Of a stretch of DNA of 38,359 nt, positions 32,155 to 38,359 are shown in pieces. This DNA is from Bacteroidales bacterium. Lineage in GTDB: Bacteria; Bacteroidota; Bacteroidia; Bacteroidales; Muribaculaceae. Under the pieces are notes generated by a model. That model was not told the DNA's origin and did not search any database. It was given only the letters and a program-made list of their open reading frames with translations. Both the position numbers and the translations under genes were made by a program. Positions within the stretch are counted from its first letter, which is position 1; every line of letters begins with the position of its first letter. The stretch is from the NCBI GenBank assembly GCA_004553485.1, contig SFLG01000029.1, forward strand, positions 1 to 38,359, written 5' to 3'.

Positions 32155-33492
32155 ATGGATATTAACAAAATCATGGCCGATCTTGAGGCCAAGCACCCCG
32201 GCGAAAAGGAATACCTGCAGGCCGTCAAAGAAGTGCTGATGAGCGTTGAAGAAGTTTACAACCAGCACCCCGAGTTCGAGCGCAACAAAATCGTCGAGCG
32301 CATGGTTGAGCCCGACCGCATCGTCACCTTCCGTGTAACCTGGATCGACGACAAGGGCGAGGTACAGAACAACATCGGCTACCGCGTACAGTTCAACAAC
32401 GCCATTGGCCCGTACAAAGGCGGCATCCGCTTCCACGCCTCGGTCAACCTGTCCATTCTGAAATTCCTCGGCTTCGAGCAGACCTTCAAAAACGCCCTCA
32501 CCACCCTGCCCATGGGCGGTGCCAAAGGTGGCTCTGACTTCAGCCCCCGTGGCAAGAGCGACCGCGAGATCATGACCTTCTGCCAGGCCTTCATCCTCAA
32601 CCTGTGGAAACACCTCGGTCCCGACCGTGACGTCCCCGCAGGCGACATAGGCGTCGGCGGCCGCGAAGTCGGCTACATGTACGGCATGTACAAGCGCCTC
32701 GCCAACGAGTGCACCGGCACCTTCACCGGCAAGGGCCTCAGCTTCGGCGGCTCGCTCATCCGTCCCGAGGCAACAGGCTTCGGCGCCCTCTACTTCGTAC
32801 AGTCCATCCTTGCCACACAGAACAAGGACATCAAGGGCAAGACCGTCGCCATCTCCGGCTTCGGCAACGTAGCATGGGGCGCTGCCCTCAAGGCCACCGA
32901 GCTGGGCGCAAAGGTTGTCACCATCTCCGGCCCCGACGGATACATCTACGACCCCGCCGGCCTCGACAGCGAGAAGATCAACTACATGCTCGAGCTCCGC
33001 GCCAGCGGCAACGACATCGTCGCTCCCTATGCCGACAAGTTCCCCGGCTCGACCTTCTTCCCCGGCCGCAAGCCCTGGGAGCAGAAAGTCGACATCGCCC
33101 TGCCCTGCGCCACCCAGAACGAAGTCAACGGTGACGACGCCAAGCAGCTCGTTGCCAACGGCGTCAAGCTCGTTGCCGAAGTATCGAACATGGGTTGCAC
33201 CCCCGAGGCCATCGACACCTTCCTCGCCGCACGCATCACATACGCTCCCGGCAAGGCCGTCAACGCCGGCGGCGTAGCCACCTCCGGTCTTGAGATGTCG
33301 CAGAACGCCGAGCACCTGCAGTGGAGCGCCGAAGAGGTAGACCAGCGTCTGCACGCCATCATGGCCAACATCCACCAGCAGTGCGTCGACCACGGCACCG
33401 AGCCCGACGGATACATCAACTACATGAAGGGCGCCAACATCGCCGGCTTCATGAAAGTTGCCAACGCCATGATGGGCCAGGGCGTCTACTAA
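32155..33492 (+). CDS. gdhA: Glutamate dehydrogenase, NADP-type
   Basis: A 445-residue hexameric-type glutamate dehydrogenase, interconverting glutamate with 2-oxoglutarate and ammonia; enzymes of this length class usually use NADP and serve ammonium assimilation. Substrate-binding Lys88 is in GPYKGGIRFH and the catalytic Lys124 in MGGAKGGSDFSPRGKSD; the nucleotide-binding fold has GKTVAISGFGNVAWGAA. Coenzyme choice is inferred from similarity only. The ATG at 32155 gives the family length; the frame upstream to 32011 crosses the promoter and leader. The gene is followed by tandem hairpins and a terminator. Confidence 0.96.
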   Translation: MDINKIMADLEAKHPGEKEYLQAVKEVLMSVEEVYNQHPEFERNKIVERMVEPDRIVTFRVTWIDDKGEVQNNIGYRVQFNNAIGPYKGGIRFHASVNLSILKFLGFEQTFKNALTTLPMGGAKGGSDFSPRGKSDREIMTFCQAFILNLWKHLGPDRDVPAGDIGVGGREVGYMYGMYKRLANECTGTFTGKGLSFGGSLIRPEATGFGALYFVQSILATQNKDIKGKTVAISGFGNVAWGAALKATELGAKVVTISGPDGYIYDPAGLDSEKINYMLELRASGNDIVAPYADKFPGSTFFPGRKPWEQKVDIALPCATQNEVNGDDAKQLVANGVKLVAEVSNMGCTPEAIDTFLAARITYAPGKAVNAGGVATSGLEMSQNAEHLQWSAEEVDQRLHAIMANIHQQCVDHGTEPDGYINYMKGANIAGFMKVANAMMGQGVY

Positions 33493-33510
33493 TCGGCCTA
33501 CCCTCCCCCG

Positions 33511-33577
33511 ACAACAAAGGGGACTTACCCCAACAACAAAAAGGGACTTTCCCCAATAACATGAGGGGACTTTCCCC
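33511..33577. repeat. Tandem 23-bp hairpin repeats after gdhA
   Basis: Three units of about 23 bp, ending at 33531, 33554 and 33577. Each has an A/C-rich part (ACAACAAA, ACAACAAAAA, AATAACATGA) and a small inverted repeat: GGGGACTTACCCC, GGGACTTTCCCC, GGGGACTTTCCCC. A fourth unit starts at 33578 (AACGACAAAAGGGAC) and merges into the terminator. The same layout of consecutive hairpins is seen, with different sequence, at 653-752. Confidence 0.75.
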
Positions 33578-33578
33578 A

Positions 33579-33614
33579 ACGACAAAAGGGACACTCCGGT
33601 GTCCCTTTTGTCGT
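33579..33614. terminator. Long-stem terminator after gdhA
   Basis: A perfect 16-bp stem ACGACAAAAGGGACAC / GTGTCCCTTTTGTCGT with loop TCCG. The T run is inside the 3' arm. The 5' arm is the fourth copy of the 23-bp repeat, so repeat and terminator share sequence. Confidence 0.8.
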
Positions 33615-33728
33615 ATTCTCCCGTCCCCAAATATAAGCGTAAACAAAATGTCCCACAAAAGCAGCATAAAAAGGCGCAAAAAAAGCGAAATGGGGCGGTT
33701 TTATGGCTCGTAAGTGATGGTTTTTTAG

Positions 33729-33736
33729 TAATTTTG
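33729..33736 (+). promoter_or_regulatory. Putative -7 box for the TamB-like gene
   Basis: TAATTTTG matches TAnnTTTG 45 nt before the proposed TTG start at 33781. No TTTG is found 19-21 nt upstream; the nearest candidate is TATGG at 33702-33706. Confidence 0.5.
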
Positions 33737-33780
33737 CCCGTTAGTACGCACTGTCGGCGCACTCATTATCACCGCGCATC

Positions 33781-36700
33781 TTGGAAACGAAGACACCAAA
33801 CAGCACCGAAAAGCCCAAAATCAAGCGTCTGTCGCTGACCTACAGGATTTTGCGAGCCATCATCGTGACATTGACAGCCTTTGTCACGCTGGTGCCCGTG
33901 GGCCTTTACGTCGCCCTGTCTACGCCGTGGGCACAGGAAAAGATGCGCAAGGTGGCCCAGAAAGAGCTTGGCAACGCCATGGGCACCGAGGTAACCATAG
34001 GACGCGTCGACTTTGCCCCGTTCAACCGCATACGCGTCACCGACATCGCCGTGACCGACGACAACGGCGTCAAAGCCGTCAAGGCCGCCAACATCGCCGC
34101 CCGCTTCGAACTGATACACTTCCTGAAAACGCGCCGCATCGTCATCGACTACGCCGCCATCGACCGCCTCGATGCACGGCTGTACCGGTCGACGGCCTCG
34201 GCACCGCTCAACATCGCACGCATCATCGAGAAGCTGACGCGCAAAGAGCCCAACAAGCCCCCCTCCCGTTTCGACCTGGCCATCAGCACCGTCCTCATCA
34301 GCGAGTCGGCGGTGCGCTACGATGTCCTCGACGCCCCACACCGTCAGGGACGCCTTGACCCGCACCACCTGTCGTTCTCCGACATCAGCCTGGCGGCATC
34401 GCTGCCCGTGCTGCGCAACGACGCCGTGGCCGTCAACCTCGACCAGCTGTCGCTGCGCGAGCAGTCGGGTCTGGACGTCCGCAGCCTCCGCGTCAACGTC
34501 CTCTACACCCCTACCCGCCTCGACATCAACGGATTCGACCTCCAGCTGCCGCAGTCGCACATCGCCCTTTCCGACATTTCGATAGGGTACAGCAGCCCTA
34601 AGGAGATAGCCAAGACGCTTAAAGACAAAGGCATACACATCGCCACGGCGGGCGACAGCTACATCACCCCCGCCGACCTTGCCGCAGTGGTGCCCGCGCT
34701 GAAAGACATCCCCGGCCGCCATTACCTCGACATCGACGTCACCGGCGACAGCAACCGTCTCAGCATCGACAGGCTGAAAATCGAGAACCGCCAGAACGGA
34801 CTCTTCGCCGACGTCACAGGCGCCATCGCCGGCTACGCCCGCAAAGCCTCCGACAGCATCACGGCCGAGGACCTTGCCGTGCAGCTGCGGCTCATGCCCG
34901 GCTCAACCGACTGGGTGACATCGTTTGTCCCCGACGGCAAAGCCCCCGCCTTGCGCGACATCCTGCGCAACCTCGGCAAAGTCAGCGTCTCGGCAAAGGC
35001 CAACGGCAGCCTCGCCGGCTTTGACGCCACCGCCGACATCGCCACCGCGGCCGGCAGCCTCGTCGCCGTCGTCAACGGCGCGGTGGCCGACAAGCGCTGG
35101 ACACTGTCGGCCGACTTCGAGGGCAAAGGTCTGCGTCCCTCGGCGATTGTCAGAAAAGGCGAGCTCGCCCATCTCGAGAACGTGAGCCTTAACGGAACCT
35201 TCGACGGCAGCTTCGGTGGCGGCCGCCCCCTCGCCGGCGACGCCGGAGTGACGGTGTCGAGCGCCGTCTTCAACGGATACACCTTCAACGACATCGAGGC
35301 CGAGCTCAGCCTCGCCGACGACCGGACCTTCAGCGGTATGCTCGCAATGGGCGGGGCCGACGGCGCCGACGATGCCAACGGCACCGCCGACCTCGAGTTT
35401 GAAGGCGGCTACGGCACAAGCAACCTCTGGCTGCGCACTTCGGGCAAGCTGAAAGACCTTGCCCTCGCCCCCCTCGGCGTAAAGGGCAAGTACAACTCGT
35501 ACCGCCTCTCGGCCGACATCGACGCCGACCTGCAGGGCACGGTGACGAGATGGATCAACGGCTATGCCGACATCGCCAACCTCAGCTTCACCGGCGACGG
35601 CAAGGCGCTCAACCTGCACCGGTTCCGCGTGGAGACCGACAACGTGCACCATCCCAACATCGTCACCGTCGAGAGCGACTTCCTCAACGGCCGCCTCCAG
35701 GGCAGCATCAACTTAGGCACCCTGCCCGCACAGGCCCGCGACCTGTTTGCCCGCGCCATGCCCGTCTTTGCCGACCCCCATGCCGCCCGGACAACCGACC
35801 CGGGTCCCGACAACAACTTCCACTTCGAGTTCCGTATCGCCGACGCCGAGAACATCACCAACTTCCTTGGTCTGCCCGTCGACATCATCCACCCCGTCAC
35901 CATCGACGGCGCCTTCTCCAACGCCGACGGCACGGCCACCGTCACCGTCGACGCGCCGTATCTGCAGCAGAAAGACAAGATTATCGAGAACACCACACTG
36001 CAGGCCTCGCTGACACGCAGCGACGGGCGCGGAATAATCTACGCCACCACCACCTACCCCACCCAGAAGGGCGTGATGACGGTCAATGCCGGCATAACGG
36101 CGTCGAACAACCGCATCGACAACAAGCTCGATTGGCAGATCGAGCGCGAAAAGCCTATCAACGGACTGCTGAGCATGTCGATGCTGGTGGGCCGCGGCTA
36201 TGACGACAAGCTCAACGCCGACATCGACATCAACACCAGCACCATCACCTTCGGCAACGCCGAGTGGACCATCGCCCCCGCCCGCGTCCTTATTGACAAC
36301 AACGCCGTCAGCGTCGAAAACTTCGCCCTCACCACCGAGGGCCAGTCGGTGCGCATCGAGGGCTCGGCCTCCAACGACAGCGACTCGCAGCTGCGCCTCA
36401 CCGTCGACAACCTCGAGCTTATCAACATCTTCAAGACCCTCGACATCAACAACGCCCTCATCGGCGGCCGCGCCACCGGCATCTTCTACGCCACCCAGCT
36501 GATGAGCAAGACCCCGGCCATATGGTGCAACGGCCTAAACGTCAAAAACATCTCGTACAACGACTGTGTGATGGGCGAGGCAAACGTGGACGCCCACCTC
36601 GACAACGAGCGCGGCGCCTTCCACCTCGACGCACTAATTGACGGCCCCGACAACAACCGATCGCACATCGCCGGCGACATCCTCCTTGCCGGCGCCCTCG

Positions 36701-38359
36701 ACATGGACTTCGACGCCAACCACATCCCCGTCGGCTTCATGAAACCCTTCATGAGCGCCTTTGCCGATGACCTCTCGGGCCACGCTTCGGGCCACGCCCG
36801 CCTCTTCGGCACCTTCCAGGACATCGACCTCGAAGGCGACATCTTCGCCGACAGCCTGGGCCTCAAACTCGGCTTCACCAACACCTGGTACTACGCCACC
36901 GACAGCGTGCACATCAAACCTGGCGTCATCAACCTCAAGAACATCACCCTGCGCGACCGCTACGGCAACACGGCCATGCTCAACGGCTACGTGCGCCACA
37001 AGTGTTTCCACAAGCCCGAGTTCGAGTTCCGCGTCACCGACGCCCGCAAGCTGCTGGTCTACGACGTTACCCCCAAGCTCAGCCCGATATGGTACGGCAG
37101 GGTCTTCGGCGACGGCACGGCACACGTCAAGGGGCGCCCCGGCGTCGTCGACATCGACGTGGCGATGACCACCACCGAGGGCTCGACCTTCACCTTCGTC
37201 CTCAGCGACGACGAGGAGGCCGACGAGTACAGCTTCATCACCTTCCGCGACAAAACACCGAAAAAGGTCGTCGACGCCATCATGGCCTCGGCCGACTCGC
37301 TGCCGAAGGCCGTGCTCGAGTACCGCGAGCGCATGCGCGCCCGCAACGCCGTGCGCGACCTGCCCACGGCATACAATATGGACATCCAGGTGGACGTAAC
37401 GCCGGTAGCACGCGTGATAATCGTGATGGACCCCGTCGGCGGCGACGAAATCAAGGCCAACGGTACGGGCGACATGCGCCTGACATACAACAACTCCGGC
37501 AACGAGCTGCACATGTACGGCACCTACGCCATCGACCGGGGCAGCTACAACTTTACCTTGCAGGACATCATACGCAAGGACTTCACCATCAACCAGGGCA
37601 GCTCCATCTCCTTCACCGGCGACCCGTACGCCGCCCGCCTCGACATCAACGCCACCTACAACGTCAACGCCAACCTCAGCGACCTCGACGAGAGCTTCCT
37701 GCAGGACAAGGACCTCAACCGCACCACCGTCCCCGTCAGCGCCGTGCTGATGGCCAGCGGCGACATGCGTCAGCCCGACATCCGGTTCGACCTCGCCTTC
37801 CCCACCCTAAACAGCGACATCTACCGCAAGGTGCGCTCAATCGTCTCCACCGACGAGATGATGAACCGCCAAATTATCTACCTGCTGGCCCTCAACCGCT
37901 TCTACACGCCCGAATATATGTCGACCACCAAAGGCAACGAGCTGTTCTCGGTGGCCTCGTCCACCATCGCCAGCCAGCTCAGCGGTATGTTGGGCAAACT
38001 CAGCGAGAACTGGAGCATCGCCCCCAACCTGCGCAGCGACCGCGGCGACTTCTCCGACGTGGAGTTCGACGTAGCCCTGTCGTCGTCGCTGCTCAACAAC
38101 CGCCTGCTCTTCAACGGTAACTTCGGCTACCGCGACAAGTCGCTCAACACCAACCAGTTCATCGGCGACTTTGACATCGAATACCTGCTCAACCGCAGCG
38201 GCTCGATACGCCTAAAGGCCTACAACCGCTACAACGACCAGAACTACTACCTGCGCACCGCCCAGACCACCCAGGGCGTCGGCGTGATGTTCAAGCGCGA
38301 CTTCGACAACATGTTCGCCTTCCTCCACCGCCGCAAAAAGCCCCGGGACGAGGCCAACG
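33781..38359 (+). CDS. tamB: TamB-like translocation/assembly module protein (3' end outside window)
   Basis: An open frame of at least 1526 residues without a stop up to the window edge. It has a basic N-terminus, one membrane helix at about 27-45, an AsmA-like start (STPWAQEKMRKVAQKELG) and a very long body of beta-strand-rich sequence. The C-terminal region has the TamB/DUF490 domain (for example RQPDIRFDLAFPTLNSD and NRQIIYLLALNRFY). TamB-like proteins form a periplasmic bridge thought to move phospholipids to the outer membrane. The upstream stop in this frame is at 33742-33744 and no ATG follows before the membrane helix, so TTG at 33781 is the best start. Repeated checks along the frame show no interruption. 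By similarity to relatives only a few dozen residues are missing at the C-terminus. Confidence 0.9.
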   Translation, partial: METKTPNSTEKPKIKRLSLTYRILRAIIVTLTAFVTLVPVGLYVALSTPWAQEKMRKVAQKELGNAMGTEVTIGRVDFAPFNRIRVTDIAVTDDNGVKAVKAANIAARFELIHFLKTRRIVIDYAAIDRLDARLYRSTASAPLNIARIIEKLTRKEPNKPPSRFDLAISTVLISESAVRYDVLDAPHRQGRLDPHHLSFSDISLAASLPVLRNDAVAVNLDQLSLREQSGLDVRSLRVNVLYTPTRLDINGFDLQLPQSHIALSDISIGYSSPKEIAKTLKDKGIHIATAGDSYITPADLAAVVPALKDIPGRHYLDIDVTGDSNRLSIDRLKIENRQNGLFADVTGAIAGYARKASDSITAEDLAVQLRLMPGSTDWVTSFVPDGKAPALRDILRNLGKVSVSAKANGSLAGFDATADIATAAGSLVAVVNGAVADKRWTLSADFEGKGLRPSAIVRKGELAHLENVSLNGTFDGSFGGGRPLAGDAGVTVSSAVFNGYTFNDIEAELSLADDRTFSGMLAMGGADGADDANGTADLEFEGGYGTSNLWLRTSGKLKDLALAPLGVKGKYNSYRLSADIDADLQGTVTRWINGYADIANLSFTGDGKALNLHRFRVETDNVHHPNIVTVESDFLNGRLQGSINLGTLPAQARDLFARAMPVFADPHAARTTDPGPDNNFHFEFRIADAENITNFLGLPVDIIHPVTIDGAFSNADGTATVTVDAPYLQQKDKIIENTTLQASLTRSDGRGIIYATTTYPTQKGVMTVNAGITASNNRIDNKLDWQIEREKPINGLLSMSMLVGRGYDDKLNADIDINTSTITFGNAEWTIAPARVLIDNNAVSVENFALTTEGQSVRIEGSASNDSDSQLRLTVDNLELINIFKTLDINNALIGGRATGIFYATQLMSKTPAIWCNGLNVKNISYNDCVMGEANVDAHLDNERGAFHLDALIDGPDNNRSHIAGDILLAGALDMDFDANHIPVGFMKPFMSAFADDLSGHASGHARLFGTFQDIDLEGDIFADSLGLKLGFTNTWYYATDSVHIKPGVINLKNITLRDRYGNTAMLNGYVRHKCFHKPEFEFRVTDARKLLVYDVTPKLSPIWYGRVFGDGTAHVKGRPGVVDIDVAMTTTEGSTFTFVLSDDEEADEYSFITFRDKTPKKVVDAIMASADSLPKAVLEYRERMRARNAVRDLPTAYNMDIQVDVTPVARVIIVMDPVGGDEIKANGTGDMRLTYNNSGNELHMYGTYAIDRGSYNFTLQDIIRKDFTINQGSSISFTGDPYAARLDINATYNVNANLSDLDESFLQDKDLNRTTVPVSAVLMASGDMRQPDIRFDLAFPTLNSDIYRKVRSIVSTDEMMNRQIIYLLALNRFYTPEYMSTTKGNELFSVASSTIASQLSGMLGKLSENWSIAPNLRSDRGDFSDVEFDVALSSSLLNNRLLFNGNFGYRDKSLNTNQFIGDFDIEYLLNRSGSIRLKAYNRYNDQNYYLRTAQTTQGVGVMFKRDFDNMFAFLHRRKKPRDEAN

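Noticed and set aside
33511..33614. CRISPR array
   Set aside because: Units are contiguous 23-bp repeats without spacers, and no cas genes are present.
32146..33762. 538-residue minus-strand frame over gdhA
   Set aside because: Shadow of gdhA that also crosses its terminator.

Overview
The window looks like core chromosome from a GC-rich member of the Bacteroidales (Bacteroidota). Evidence for this: repeated promoter -7 boxes of the form TAnnTTTG, an absence of clear Shine-Dalgarno sites, a Bacteroidota-type omega subunit, an exbB-exbD-exbD-tonB cluster, a complete Na+-NQR operon, a TPP riboswitch in front of a TonB-dependent receptor and a PnuT-like transporter, and methylmalonyl-CoA mutase genes of the succinate-to-propionate pathway. 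A Muribaculaceae-like gut lineage is a reasonable guess, but the sequence alone does not prove it. No tRNA, rRNA, CRISPR array, phage or transposase was seen.

Layout, left to right. 1-1010: a YigZ/IMPACT-family gene (minus) and a regulatory gap with three tandem hairpin repeats and a good mutA promoter. 1011-4997: mutA (broken by an internal deletion/frameshift near 2195), mutB and a bidirectional terminator. 5071-7489 (minus): a LysM/periplasmic-binding-fold protein followed by a PorT-like barrel. 7712-9668: bamD-rpoZ, then rpsO with its own promoter and terminator. 9669-9968: a repeat-rich gap with a near-perfect 32-nt palindrome. 9969-12435 (minus): M48 metalloprotease, and udk-lptB with overlapping ends. 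12678-18102: malQ, an unrecognised zinc-ribbon protein, nadE. 18106-21225: TPP riboswitch, TonB-dependent receptor, PnuT-like transporter. 21226-21680: an AT-rich island with an inverted repeat, a 60-residue membrane miniprotein and short repeats. 21730-27781 (minus): nqrABCDEF. 28135-31833: exbB-exbD-exbD-tonB. 32155-33614: gdhA followed by tandem 23-bp hairpins that end in a terminator. 33781-end: a TamB-like protein, cut by the window edge and apparently starting with TTG.

How the genes fit together: many serve energy metabolism and the cell envelope of an anaerobe. Na+-NQR makes a sodium gradient, ExbB/ExbD/TonB powers outer-membrane uptake (including the thiamine receptor here), BamD, TamB and LptB build the outer membrane, and MutAB belongs to propionate formation. 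MalQ, GDH, NadE and uridine kinase are central metabolism.

I found no clearly new multi-gene system. The points most worth checking are the broken mutA, the riboswitch operon without thiamine pyrophosphokinase, the atypical flavin-attachment motifs in NqrB and NqrC, and several structured intergenic repeats.
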